Source: Capsaspora owczarzaki ATCC 30864 (lineage: Eukaryota > Opisthokonta > Filasterea). From it: a DNA stretch of 64,000 bases. The position numbers and the translations under genes were made by a program. The stretch's first letter is position 1. Every line of letters starts with the position of its first letter. The DNA is taken from NCBI RefSeq assembly GCF_000151315.2, contig NW_011887293.1, positions 1,729,552 through 1,793,551 of the forward strand, in the 5' to 3' direction. The notes under the pieces are model-generated. The model was not told the DNA's origin. It worked only from the letters and a program-made list of their open reading frames with translations, and did no database searches. Below, piece after piece: positions 34,901 through 44,250 of the stretch.

Positions 34901-35392
34901 GGACGACAGAGCAGAGGACGTGGTCGTGCGACCAAGGACGGACCCGCTGGTTGAGCCATAGAGGCGTGAGGAGGATGCCGAGGAGGATGAAGAGATCGAT
35001 CCGCCAGTGCGCAGACCGCTGCTCAAGGACGAGGACAGGGATGACGACCCGGCAGTGGCGGCGGATGAGGACGCGCCATAGCGAGACGCTGACGTCGACG
35101 AGGATGAGGACGAGGTCGAGGACGAGAGGAGCGACGACGAAGCGCGGGTGGTGCTGGACGCCAGCGACGACGACGACCCAAAGCCAGACCCAAGGCCAGA
35201 CCCAGCGCCGGATGTGAGAGTGGACGACGACGAGGTCAGCGCGGAGGAAGACGAGCCAAGAAGCGGGCTCGACGATCGCAGGGTGGATGACAATCCGCTT
35301 CGTGCAGCGGTGGTTCCGGTGCCTGTCGCTGTGCCTGTCGCTGTGGATCGCTGCTGCGGCTGTTGTGAGTGCTGTTGCTGATGATGACTCAT
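25925..35392 (-). CDS. TEP1: TEP1-like giant protein: TROVE, vWA-like, DUF4062, NACHT and WD40 repeats
   Basis: Single-exon ORF of 3155 residues from ATG 35392; 20 further in-frame codons upstream are Phe-rich and judged non-coding. Layout by approximate residue: Ser/Thr-rich low complexity 1-330; TROVE RNA-binding region in two parts, about 365-505 and 600-720; vWA-like fold about 795-915, whose metal site is degenerate (NASANM for DxSxS); DUF4062 about 1085-1175 (IFISSTFLDMHGERD, LRWGIS); NACHT NTPase about 1350-1700 with Walker A GKVGSGKSS and Walker B LVLLIDGLDQLDD; about twenty WD40 repeats from 1950 to the end. This order matches animal TEP1, a telomerase and vault RNA-binding component. 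Three RGG-rich inserts lie near 519-547, 724-758 and 2526-2559. The lack of introns over 9.5 kb is unusual here. Confidence 0.93.
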   Translation of the reverse strand: MSHHQQQHSQQPQQRSTATGTATGTGTTAARSGLSSTLRSSSPLLGSSSSALTSSSSTLTSGAGSGLGSGFGSSSSLASSTTRASSSLLSSSTSSSSSSTSASRYGASSSAATAGSSSLSSSLSSGLRTGGSISSSSSASSSRLYGSTSGSVLGRTTTSSALSSSALSSSSSASALSSSSSSASASASALTSSALASSRNVSSSTSIGLSSRTLTGSTSTSSSFTSSSTSSALGSQGALRLGGSLQTTSSTLGGLRRSHAAGPTSAIANGDMTAAAAAAAAAAAPDTIVGTMYADDEIEVSGFDAFIPSYDFSAWDDPELAEYAIQASSGATAPLVPPPVLPFASTESIKEHAYAAVAVSPTSLVAAKQALLNAVAASLLREPDFYAVGNATRANVMALAEHVAEVNPEFILQTALYTRQELGIRSTANFLLALAGRIPACRPFLAKYFNESIRLPSDWMEVAQLYQMFGDGHLNRGSLPTALRRVMADKFPEFDEYQLGKYNKDKSKSKKDKEKGGDSSARGGARGGRGAGRGGRGGGRGGRAGVGFGTTPNSFAVVPAYEDAVVATDEDAEDEQKLEKMEFTIKQLVRKLHISHPVDRVMAIIGKKYPSSLEEFYKLKLPGDYDATRCGKRMKLPVPETWETQVSLKGNNATTWQTLIDHNKLPFMAMLRNLRNIIMAGVSHRHHRWILRKLTEPIAVINSKQFPFRFFSAYEAIDECLKPPAAAGAGRGGRGGRGGGAARGGRGGRGGRGGGAAASKPAKEPVVVDPKVVADYRNALDTAVKIATAHNVSPIKGKTIVLCNASANMHKPCGSAKGLGKPRTVAEIAVLMGLMCKHACEDAVFAVYGPASAGSSEIRVQFATLEDATILNNMSSVLSQAYTLQQTGSEPNGDCALPYEYLTGLLRDGVVVDNLIVLSNTCERELGDFLFKYRQMVNPNLLFVAIDLAGSASGVVAADAVVTDAGETAIAGNHPNDVLISGWSDALLRFIAERGDSAQVTHVENIGIAYKLGSKAADAGSTSAAGASKGKSSAARSTEVAVFGSQRNGSAATAEDNKRAQISKIARTRPFLKPRANPALRPRVARIFISSTFLDMHGERDLLVRFVFPELRARAALIGVSLFEVDLRWGISGKEALTNRTLDLCLSEVDRCRPFFLGFLGDRYGFVPPAYVLPDEDRYKWVKSYPTGRSVTELEMMHGALNNPEKAKGRAFFFMRDNRFLDDLPQVLGSRFVETNEASTKALRALKKKVKESGLCVQDRYSCSWGGLVDGKPAVSGLAQLGQVLVDTLWGAIRAEFATVPSDVTSNDAHAATEAALDDDAHNRFVQIRSDAFFGRQQLIKQLHRFVHYSPGSTLLVSGKVGSGKSSLLASFVREHVVVYPSDSILAHFIGVSPASSDPRRMLHRLCSQLVNRFKLEAADIGGPIPETFHELKKALPRILAQAAIVSRDRLVLLIDGLDQLDDTHQARTLEWLPVGANLPSSVTLILSAATSETGHSEMADALMRVSQPVQLVVGPLNPVDKADVIRGVLNRYRKQLDETPFNDQLKLLTQKKDSASPLYLTVACEELRVFGVFEKVSERLNKMSPTLAQLFDEVLARLELDHGRDIVRSAMCLIACSRCGLAEDELSALLSNVLLARPATATPATTTRAGAATSLSAGDTVDASLAHGTVVSTPIAFRMLPQAVVTSFLRAVEPYLRPRDETADQPLDAFHAEFVRAVYQRYGLSNERECALYFSMLADYFASEADPRGNGSFAGVRRRAFADLPYYLGMARQWKRLEAVLTSIAFVQGKCAMGLAYDLVGDYTIDTRISTSFAKDKARALSAAKVQQFGMFVTRQAHILTSRPGITAQQALNEPDGSAPAVAARQMLVHQLQAKVNPALLAAPLVGSSVRQAQAAIAPAERLVSAGVSALVAATPARYRQQPERSNDVDILTFDWSNKPAVHDRARLTIGGYAKPASSVAISPDDSRLAVGCGDTVLRLYEFDTGRELHELRGHATPIADVCFAGPKRLCSSSTDGIIILWDVDTGRKVAELKRHGRRVNAVRADPAGKLIVSAGWDCIVRVWSAQDGTELAMHRGESSPVNTVCFHPEGQFVGLGTWDGSIKIWDSFNRVVVQTMLTPRAVQDQLMIESSPDEAPKPSSVRALVYSPSGRHLAAATLNGNVSLYSTLTGLCMGTFTGHSRPINALAFSKLGGNTLATASEDGKIKLWASHLGRREVAIPGNGEETGAVGCAVPSLDGRLIFVGYHECFAKIFDAASGIELVTRIGVPVSGVSAAVWYMSGADLMLTYGTEEGRLHTFNVTDARNSGGVVKVVEVGELQAREGGVTCIVVSPVTWRHRPSSLAVGSMDMSIALYTPVAVPEEYSAQNRKKGNVVDTSLLPTHVMRHHKGPVTALAFTANGANLFSASRDTTIAYWTVSTGKQVELAGSPNCRHSDWVNALALSSCGTWLVSASNDFTLKVWEASTLNLFSTLTGHGGAVSGCAIFGSGETGIRMPKQKAKSADDAEATSDTIIEDGAEAPASASSASGAGRGGARGGRGGRGGSRGGGMAGRGSSDAGDAARDASDDAPTGPAAAKDALIASLMPKNSAAAAKLVSQMSLKTGNLVVASSSSDGTVKLWMLNGSEITTLQGHNHRVAGVAFYIDYSAEDAAPTAGSRSAQGLAASLKDMRRTRVATGSDDGAVYLWSPFLGNEVDALVGHAESVDAVAFSDSGKLVSTSLDMTVKQWSIAGVGGAFGNQQKSAEDVDRAARDRVSSTHNGRVTAVRFYEEDGTRAASTSADGTVVLWDLSQLVKHAGVSLLNFANNDSSAKYANQLYLHQLSIAASETAVPVPVCKFSVQQGVSTNDVAFLNSPDALVVASSSSSRGLQMWKLTSTKRKIITTPGSPLQPPAADSKHGPLHHVKVHSAGAGAASATAAVQELTATAGRRLEGHSSVVSCVAFSRTHDVLASGSWNGSILLHNAKGDRIATIQKRHANWISSLSFMGDAPLLLSSSADGTAVVTHVKDKSQALVQTIRNPSGVSAKGHASSGWLTGSVAHPTTGAIVSVDVAGKLFVAKASKAAGKALRLHSRRISAVRTLRIQPVDGRPAMELLITASEDSSIKAFDLVKSVQVAEFIARAPCTSLSVFNSAGRAIIAAGDSLGFVYFLTLVV

Positions 35393-35762
35393 TTTGTATG
35401 TGAAAGAAGAAGAAGAAAAAAAAAAAAAAACGCAGCAGCAAAAAAAAATCACAATGAAAAAATGTTAAAAAAAAAAACAAAAACTGATGAATCAAAAGAA
35501 ATTCCCTTAAAAATAAATAGTAATCAAAACAAAAACAAAAATACAAAAAAAAAAAAATGATGAAATTTTCAATTCATTTTCAGTGTTTTTGCAATGTAAT
35601 GGAAAAAAAAAAAAAGAAGAGGAAATTCAAGAATTGTACAACCATGCCTCAACAACAACAACAACAACAGCAACAGCAATAGAAACAGCAACAACAACAA
35701 TCACAAAGAAGAAGAAGAAGAAAACTCCCCTCCCCCCAACGAGAATTGAAACCAAATAATTA
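35393..35762. other. A/T-rich spacer between RapGEF stop and TEP1-like start
   Basis: About 370 bp between tandem minus-strand genes. It has A tracts near 35417-35430, 35543-35556 and 35602-35613, and CAACAA/AGAAGA simple repeats at 35649-35721. It should contain the TEP1-like promoter. No gene is seen. Confidence 0.45.
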
Positions 35763-38700
35763 TTACGGCCGATGCTCGAGCTCGGCAGAACGCACACTCA
35801 GCCGGTTTTGATCAAGATCGACGTGCTTGACTAGCTCGCCGAGATACTCTTGAACAAAGAACTTGGTGCGCGTCTTTTCAAACAGCTGGCGCATGGCGGC
35901 GCCCGCAGAACCGATGGAAAGGGTGTTGACGTTGGCCGTCTTGCTGGCAACGAGCGACCGCTTGACCGTGTCACGCAGGATCTTGGCGTCGTCCTGCTCA
36001 GAGCCAAAGGCATCCAGCTCTTTGGCCTCGTCGAGCTCAAACTTAAAGTTGGCATCGAGATACCCGACCTCGGCCATGCGCTTGACGTTGCGCAGAGTGC
36101 GGCCAATGAGCCGCCGCTTGTCAAAGTTGATCAGGCCGTTGAACTTGCTTGGATTGCCTTCGTGAATAAAGACGAGATCCTTCATGAGCAAGGGGAAGAA
36201 GGGAACCAATGGCGTGCCTTCCGGCACCTGGAGCAGCATGCTTCGATACGCCCCCATGTTGCGCGTCGGATTCATCAGTGCCTCAAACCCTTGCATGGCG
36301 GCAACGGTGCGCTTGCTCAGCTTGCTGTGTGTGTTGTGCAGACGGGTCACGGCGGAGTTGGCAAAGCCAGACACAAGGGCAAACAGCGAGTTGAAGTTGT
36401 TCCACTCCTTGAAGCACTTGGCCATCAGCACGAGGAAGCGAATCACCATGGCTCGCTTTCGGAGATCGCGCGTCGACACAATCTGCGTCACCACCCAGAA
36501 GTTGATCAGATTAAACCGCTCGATGAACTTGTGGAGATTCTCGCACTTGTTGTTGTCCAGCTTGAAGAGATAGTCGACATACTCGGAGGGCGAAATGGAC
36601 CGGAACAGCTCGGAGTCTTCCAGCGTAATTTGGCGAGCCAGCTCGATCGGGTCCATGGCCAATATCAGGCTCTCGCCTTCAACAGCAATCGGCTCGGGCG
36701 GGAGCAGCCGCTCGGCCAAGTTGGCATTGTTGCGCAGATAGTAGCGAGAGTGAATGCTGAGGGTTTGTGCCAAGTGGTCGGCAGCAGGACTCAGCCTGCT
36801 GACGCGACCGGGCGCAGACCCGAGCGCTGCCACGGCCATCACAAGCACGTACTCTGTGCGGTCGGACGCGCTCTTGAGCTGGATGCTGAACGACTCGAGC
36901 AGTTCGCTCACCACCTCGGCGGCTGTCGTGTGGGGATAGACGGCCACGTAGCGGAAGGTTTGGTCGCCACGGTAGACACGAATAACCTCAAAATCACTGT
37001 CTTCGTCGAGCAGACGATGGCGCTGGGTGCGAACAGTCTTGGCAGCCGGCACTCCGTTAGTCTCTTTCGCGGCACCAGCGGGCGAGGCGGTCGCCGTCGA
37101 TGGCGCCGCCGGACTCGCGGCAGCGCTGCCCGCACGTTCCTCGCTAGAGTTGCCGCGTCCAAAGAATCGTTTGAAGCGCGCACTTTGGAGGCCGGAAGGA
37201 GGCGTGTGCGGCTGTGCGTTGGCTGATTTGGGGACGATAATGGAGCTGGCAGCGCTGGAGGCGCGCCGACGCGGATCGGGGCCAAGAGCAAACCCAAGCG
37301 GTGCGAGATTGGCGTGCACGGCATGAAGCCCCAGGCTGGGCTCTCGTGTCAAAGGTGCCGTTCCTGAGGTCGGCGGCGCCCCGGACTCTGCCGGACGGAG
37401 CGCCAGCACAGCAGTCGCAAGCTCTCGTACCTCGGCGAGTTTGGGCTCGAGGGCCGTGAGCAGCTTTTGCGCCTGCGCCAGGAGATCCCACATGCTCGGC
37501 CGACAAAAGTCTTTGGGATAATCGGCCATCCAATCCAGCAAAATGTCGCCAATAACGTGAGCCGGGGAGCGAAGCTGCTCGGGCGAGGTGATGGGCGCTG
37601 CAGCGCCTTTGGGAGCCTTGGGAACGAACGCGGCGCCGGGCAGGCGCAAACGGTCAATCATGGCGCCAAGCAAGTTTTCAGAAGAGGTAAATGTGCGATG
37701 GGACAGCAAAAAGTCTTGGTGGTAGAACTCGTCCAGGGCTTGCAGGTCGGCAAGATACAGGCGCTCAATCAGCTTTTCGAGGGTGGCTTGCGTCACGAGC
37801 ACCGAGACGTTGCGCTGTGAAGGCAACCCAAATTGCAACGGCGCAGTTCTCGTACGCTTGTCGAGAATCATGACAACCTCGCCAGCGTCGTCGACAATCT
37901 TTTCCGTGGTGCTCTCCACGAGACGAGAGATGCGTTCGTAGTGCTGCAATGGCACGTTCAAGAGCTCGACATCTGGGCCACGGGTGAGCACGATGGCGTC
38001 CAGGCGGACTCGTCCGTCGACCACAAGAGGCTTTTGGCCAAACCCTTCGCCCTCCAGTGTCGTAACCACGATTTCGCCGTCAATAATGACATCGAGAGCC
38101 CCTTGATGCACAAAGTACCACTGGGCAATGTCAAGGCCAAGCAACAACAACAATCACAACAACAATCACAGAAAAAAAAAAAGTCAGCGCGCAGGAAACA
38201 CAAAAGAATGCAACCCAAAAGAGCGACGCATAAAAAAAAAATCATCCCCCCCCCTACCTGAGTTTCGCACAGCTCATCCATCACATCCACGATTGAATCG
38301 CTCTCTTCAAAGCGAACAAACTTTGCGATCGCGCAGAGTTCGCGTCGTGGCGTGTCGCCGTTCAGCTCTGCAAAGGCTGGGAAATCCTGCAGTAATCTGC
38401 ACAGCTCGGTGACTTGCTCGGGGGTGCGCGATGCTGGCGGGATGTCGAGAAGTGCCAAGCGACGCTCGCGGGCCTCGAGGGGAGAAAGATCTTCGCTCTC
38501 GACCACTTCCTCGCTCGTGGCCAACAAGTCTTCTACTGAGGTGCTAGCAAAGTCCGCTCCTGCGCTGGACGTAAACTCCATCGTCGTGTCAAAGTCCATG
38601 CTCGAGCGGACGGCGTCGGCGAAATCCATGCCCGAGCTAAAGTCCAAGCCCATTCCTCCCAGGCCCAGATTGCCCAGGCGCGAAGGAGCAATGAGATCAT

Positions 38701-40549
38701 CGTCGTCATCATCAACGCCGGCATTGCCGCCGACGAGATCGTTGCTCGAATTGGACGTTTGGCTGTCCTCGGGAATGCCACCGAACGAGAGATGAAACTC
38801 TTCTTCTTCCTCTTCCTCGTCCGACAGGCTGCTAACAGACGAGGCTTGAGAGATTCCGTCCTCACCGGGCACGGTCAGAAACCCGTTACTGCTAATCCCG
38901 CCTTGCTTACGCGATGTTTCATCGCGAAGAAGCGCCATCAGGCCGCCACGCTTGTCATTCGTGAGCGAGCGGTTGGTGGTCCGCCTTTGCATTTTTGCGC
39001 GAGCCGCAACGGCTTGCATTTTGGTCTTGGAAGGAACAATCTTATGTTGTTGCGCAGCGTCCGACGACGACGACGACGACGACGACGACGCTTGTGCTTG
39101 AGGGGCGTCACCAGCCGCCCTGCCATTGTCGGCGAGCTGGGCAGCGAGAGCGGCGTTCGCCGCGATGGCCTCTGCAATGGCGTCTGGGTTGCTGACGGAG
39201 CGACCGAGCTGTTTGCGGCGGGCGGCATCGACCCGGGGAACGCGAGTGTGCACCTCGGGCACCAAAAGATTGTCGCCAAATTGAATGTTGACGGGCGAGA
39301 GAGGCGCTGGTGATTTCGGCGGGTTGCAGCCCATGGATGCAGCTAGCGCCAATAGCTCGTTGTGGCGGATTGGAGAGTCGGGGCTCGCAGTGCCGGAAAA
39401 TCGAGCTGCAAAAGCTGCGGCTGCGGTCGTCTTTGGCGGCTTTCCTTCCAACAATTCGGTGGATCCCAGTGGCGAGACGGTGGCAGATACTGACGACGGA
39501 TGATGGCCCAAAGCTTTGGCCTCCACCCCAAAAAGCGTCGAGTGGCGGTTGTCTTCCTCCATGCCCTGCGAGGCCGAGCGCCGAATCGGCTGCCGTGCAG
39601 GGATGTTGGTGTCGGAATTATGTGACTGGATGCGCTCTGACGAGCCCAATGGTGAGTGTGCTGGCGACGCCGACGCGGAATACGAGTATCGCAAGGAGGA
39701 AGCGTCGCCTGGTGTCAAAACCTCTGGAGCGACCTCGATTGGCGCCGACAGCTTGCGAGCATCCCGGCGACGCTGTGCAGGAGATGCCTCCAGCTCGACA
39801 ATCAATGTCGGCGTCTGCACTTTCGGGGTCAAGGTGAATGGCACGGTACCAGCGGGCGGCGGCGGTGGATGCTGCTGAGCGGCAGCCGTTCTTGGCTGAG
39901 ACGCACGACGGTTGGTCATCTCGTCTTCATCAAAGCTGTCTCGGTAGCTGTTGCTGGCCGCGACGACGACCGGAGCAGGCGCAGGAGCAGGCGCAGGAGC
40001 AGGAGCAGGAGCAGGAGCGGCTGTGGGTGTCGCTAGTACTGCTGCGACTGGCTCGCCACCCGAGCTGCCGTCGTTGTCATCGTCGTCGTCGTCGTCGTTG
40101 TCGTGCTCATCCTCTGCGTCGTCGAGCAGCAGCACAATGGCCTGCTTGCCGCTCGGCCGTCCGCTGGGGTTGATGTTCAGCATTCTTCGGCGCGTGGCTG
40201 GCGACATTGCTGCCAAATCGGCGGAACTGGGCGCAGTCAGCACCGTGTTTGTTAATGAAGTACTGCTACCACTCGTCGCAGCACCACCACCAGCAGTAGC
40301 AGCAGCAGCAGCGGCAGCAGTCGTGGTCGTAGCAGCGGCAGTCGTCACCGTCGCAGTTGCAGGAGTCGTGGCGAATCCACCGCTGGTAGTATCACTGTGA
40401 TTGCTCATCTCGCCATTGCCGTTCGACGCCGCCGCAGACGCAGCACCAGTGGCAGGGGTTGTGTTGGTTGCTGGCTTGGTAGGTTTGTGATGGTGGCGCC
40501 CGCCGTGCCTTCGCGTCAGGGGCGAGCTTTCCTCGTCGTTGGCCGACAT
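35763..40549 (-). CDS. RapGEF: cNMP-binding, REM, Ras-association and RasGEF domains
   Basis: Guanine-nucleotide exchange factor predicted to activate Rap-like small GTPases. Two exons: 38258-40549 and 35763-38120, phase 0, 1549 residues. The first 700 residues are mostly disordered, with Thr/Ala-, Asp- and (Ala-Pro)-rich runs. A cyclic-nucleotide-binding fold about 735-830 spans the splice (ELCETQ then WYFVHQGALDVIIDGE). A REM domain sits at about 860-930, a Ras-association domain at about 1130-1190 and a catalytic RasGEF domain at about 1250-1450 (DPIELARQITL, FIERFNLINFWVVTQIV, NFNSLFALVSG, FHEGNP-like FIHEGNPSKFNGLINFDK). The order resembles animal RAPGEF2/6, but I see no PDZ domain between REM and RA. 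Whether the nucleotide pocket binds cAMP cannot be judged by eye; animal RAPGEF2 has a degenerate site. Confidence 0.88.
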
Positions 40550-41641
40550 AGTTTAAAAAAATTAAAAAAAAAAAAAACAGAAAGAAAGAATCGAAGGGAA
40601 AGGACTGATTTATGATTTATGCTCGGCAGTGAGTAACGAAAGAGAGTGGAGAATAGAGAGCAAGAGTATTAGAGAGATGCGAGAAAAGCGATGTGCGAAT
40701 GGGAGAGCGATCAGAGAATGAGTGAGGGGAACAATGATGGGAGAGAGACTGAGCCAGAAAACCAAGCGGATGAATCACTCCAAAACTAGAAAAACCGCTT
40801 TCAACAACAATGTGGGAAGAACGACTCGACCTCGGCTCGACGGTCGGAAGCGTCGCACAGAAAGAAAAAAGAATGGAAGTAGAAGAGAATGAATGATAAT
40901 TGGAGAGAAAGAGAGGGAGAGAGAGCAAGAGAGAGGGAGAAAGAACAATAAAACAAGGAGTGTTTGATTTTTCGTGCAAGGCAGACCAAAACACTCCTTT
41001 GACACGAGAACCGAGAGCGAGTAAGAGAGTGTGTGAGACAGAGGGGATGGGTGTAATTGAACGGACTATTCGAATTGAGATGTGGGTTGCATGAAGAGCA
41101 GTCCAGCAAGAAACGAGAAGCTAACGACTGGGAAAAGGCACGAAATGGGAGATTTGCTGCATTTGATCTTTGAATGCGAAAAAACACACAGAACAAGGCG
41201 GGTGAGGGTGTGCTGTTTTCTCAGACGAAGGCAAAAACGCGCAACGAGCACCAAACAAGTCGCTGCTGAATAATCATGGGCAACAGGAAGTGCCTTTTCT
41301 GTGGAAACCGGCTCGATTTGGTTACCAAGCAGCGAACGAAGGAAATCGGACGCTCGGCCCCACTTCTCAAACCAACGCCACCGTCGTTGTGAGGAAGTCT
41401 CATCCAAAGACGGGTTGACAAGCTGCAATGGTCTCCTACCGCCGCCGTGCATTTTGGTTTTGTTCTGAGTGTTCTGGTTCGAATCAAATTCAAGTTGAAA
41501 CACCATCCCTTCAAATCGTCCAGATCCTCAACACCCAAAACCACCCCGGTCGGTGCTTAACAGAAAGGAGAAACCATTAAACTAACTCAGATCTGGCAGT
41601 CTAGTTTCTTCAATAACTCAATCAATCACTCAGAAGCCAAA
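40550..41641. other. Head-to-head spacer between RapGEF and PSMD14
   Basis: About 1.1 kb between divergent starts. The stretch 40900-40950 is strongly purine-biased (GAGAGA units). Several short ORFs on both strands have low-complexity Leu/Ser composition and are not supported as genes. Both promoters and leaders presumably lie here. Confidence 0.5.
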
Positions 41642-43332
41642 ATGGAGATGATGCAGCAAATGATGATGGGCGGCCGCCACAACCAGGACATGGCAGGCGA
41701 GCGCAACGCAGCCGACACCGCCGAGACAGTGTACATTTCATCGCTCGCCCTGCTCAAGATGCTCAAGCACGGCCGTGCAGGTAAAGCAAGCCCCCCGCGA
41801 AAGTGCAATCGTCAACGGCTTGGACGGGCGAGAAGTGGGGTGGATTACGCGCGAAAGGCAGCCAGAGCATCGCTTTTGCTCGGCTCGGCCCTTTGGGGAA
41901 GTGGGTTGCGTTTTGCTTGGCGTGCATTCCTCTGTGAATCTACTGTCTTGCTGTACATCTCGAGTTGTGCCCAGAGCTGCAGCTACGAGAACAAGAGCTC
42001 AACACTCACAAAAAAAAAAAAAAAAAAAAATTTCGAGATCGAGAAAAAAAAAAAAGAAACATTTTGGTGACGCTCCATTGCGTTCTCGAGTTTGGTTTTG
42101 GACGACAGCCACGGACGAGCGATGATGTTGATGGGGTGATGACTGTGGCGTGCTTGATGCTCTGATGAATGACGAGTCGGCTTTGCACGCTTGGATGCAG
42201 AGAGGGCATGAAACGCACACTGATGTTTCTGGAAAACGATTTTGTCTCTCTGTGCCTCTCACTCACAGGCGTCCCAATGGAGGTCATGGGCCTGCTGCTC
42301 GGAACGTTCGTCGACGATTACACCATCTCGGTTATTGACGTGTTTGCCATGCCTCAGAGCGGCACGGGCGTCTCCGTCGAGGCCATCGACCACCCGTACC
42401 AAACGGCCATGATTGCACAGCTCAAGCAGACCGGTCGCATGCAGGACGTGGTTGGGTGGTACCACTCCCACCCGGGCTTTGGCTGCTGGCTGTCGGGCGT
42501 CGACGTTGAAACGCAGCAGTCGTTCGAGAAGACGCACCGCCGATGCGTCGCCGTCGTCATCGATCCCATCCAATCCGTGAAGGGCAAGGTCGTGATTGAC
42601 GCCTTCCGCACCATCGATCAACAGCTCGTCATTCTCGGTCAGGAGCCGCGCCAGACGACCTCCAACCTCGGCCATCTGCACAAGCCGTCCATCCAGGCCC
42701 TCATCCACGGCCTCAACCGCAACTACTACTCGCTGCCAATCAACTACCGCAAGAATGAGCTTGAGCAGAAAATGCTGCTCAACCTGCACAAGAAGTCGTG
42801 GTCGGATGGTGAGTTTCGTTTGTCGATGCAGGTTTTTTTTTTCTTGGACGCAGCGTTGACTTTGCACTGACTTGACGAATTCGCTTCATTTCTGTCAGCG
42901 TTGACCATCAAGGACTACCACCAACACGACAAGACAAACTCGGAGAAGGTCGAGGCTATGCAAGATCTGGCCAAGCAATACCACAAGGTCTGTTATTTCG
43001 AGGTTGTTGTTCAACAGTCGACTTTTCGACTTTGCTCATTTGTTTCCCTTTTGTTTTCAACTCTGCCACGCATCCTACAGCTCGTCGAAGAAGAGGACAA
43101 GCTGACGCAAGAGCAACTCGCCGTCAAGCATGTGGGCAAGCAAGACCCCAAGCGACACTTGCAAGAGGAGGTGGACACGCTCATGACAGACAACCTTGTG
43201 CAATGCATCGCCGCAATGCTCGGGTCGCGATGCTTCTCCGAGCGGGGTGAACATGGGCATTCGCATGACGGACATTCACACGAGGCGATGGACACCCGAA
43301 CAGACGGTGCCAGTGATCACATTGTTGTTTAA
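41642..43332 (+). CDS. PSMD14: 26S proteasome regulatory deubiquitinase Rpn11/PSMD14
   Basis: JAMM metalloprotease of the 19S proteasome lid that removes ubiquitin chains from substrates during degradation. Exons: 41642-41780, 42269-42808, 42899-42987 and 43081-43332; phases close for 339 residues. Near-identical stretches to animal PSMD14 include [30 protein letters not shown] and [18 protein letters not shown]. The JAMM zinc site is E51 with H112, H114 and D125 in [14 protein letters not shown]. The C-terminal helices read [20 protein letters not shown] and PKRH. The N-terminus is Met-rich. Unlike the 310-residue human protein it ends in an added tail of about 28 residues with [11 protein letters not shown], then Asp/Thr/Val. 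Confidence 0.97.
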
Positions 43333-43667
43333 AACAAACTAGTAAAGCAGATTCCACTGATAACTTTTCCCAGGCTCGTAGCAGTCACACTCGATCACAG
43401 TCACACTTCCACTCTCACCCACACACACACTCGCTTTCTGCAAGGTGAAACAAAAAAAATCAAAAGCCGTCGAAAAAAAAAAAAGTCCAACGCTTGTGAT
43501 TTGCCACAGAACAAGCACACACGAAAACAAATCCGCTTGGTTGCAAAGCAAGCAAGCCACACTCGCTGGGATCAGCTCATGAAGGGGGACCAAGAACCAG
43601 GAGGGCAGGGGGGGGGGCTTTTTAACAGGACGCGAAAATCAAAAACCAGGAGGGGACGGTCTGGTTT
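43333..43667. other. Tail-to-tail spacer between PSMD14 and RPL29
   Basis: About 335 bp of convergent 3' flanks with CA repeats near 43424-43433, an A tract near 43474 and a G run at 43609-43618. No gene is seen. Confidence 0.4.
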
Positions 43668-44250
43668 TTACTCTTGCTTCTTGTCGCCAGCGTGCAGAAC
43701 GTTGTGCTTCTTGGCGAAGCGCATGTTACGGAGGAACTTGGGGTCGACACCGCGGAGCGAAGGGTACTTGTTCGACTTTGGCTTCTTGATGCCGTTGCGG
43801 TGGGCCTTGACGCCTGGTTGGAGGGGAAGTGGGCATGGTTGGTGAGAACAATGATTCAGAGGTATTCACTAGGATGGATGTGGCCGTCGTTGGGGTGTGT
43901 GGAACGAGGGAACGAGGGAACGAGAGAAAACAACCCAAAGACCTTTCTTTCCCGTCCCGCGATGACAGCAGAGCAGCCAGTGACCACAATGGGGCGTCTT
44001 TGTGGAATTGCTGTGGAATTGCTGTTGATGCTGCCTGCCGTGTTAGCGAGACTCCAAGCCAAGCAGTGGACACGGTGCTGCTCGCTTTTTTTTTTTTTTT
44101 TTTTTTTTGCCCTTTCCTCCGTTGTTGATGCCTGGGCCCCCATGCCCGCCCCATGCAGCCAATCCGTGACCAGAATTCGATAAACTACGCAACGGCAACG
44201 GCAAACAACTTACTCTGGTTGTGGTTGGTGTGGTTCTTGGACTTGGACAT
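43668..44250 (-). CDS. RPL29: 60S ribosomal protein eL29
   Basis: Small basic component of the large ribosomal subunit. Two exons: 44214-44250 (ATG at 44250, [12 protein letters not shown]) and 43668-43813, with the junction codon Ser; total 60 residues. The conserved core [34 protein letters not shown] is nearly identical across eukaryotes. The length matches the short fungal and protist form rather than the extended mammalian one. The 400-nt intron contains a long T tract near 44088-44109. An intron placed directly after the first dozen codons is common in ribosomal protein genes. Confidence 0.96.

Noticed and set aside
35850-37226. 458-codon plus-strand ORF
   Set aside because: Antisense shadow of the RasGEF domain.
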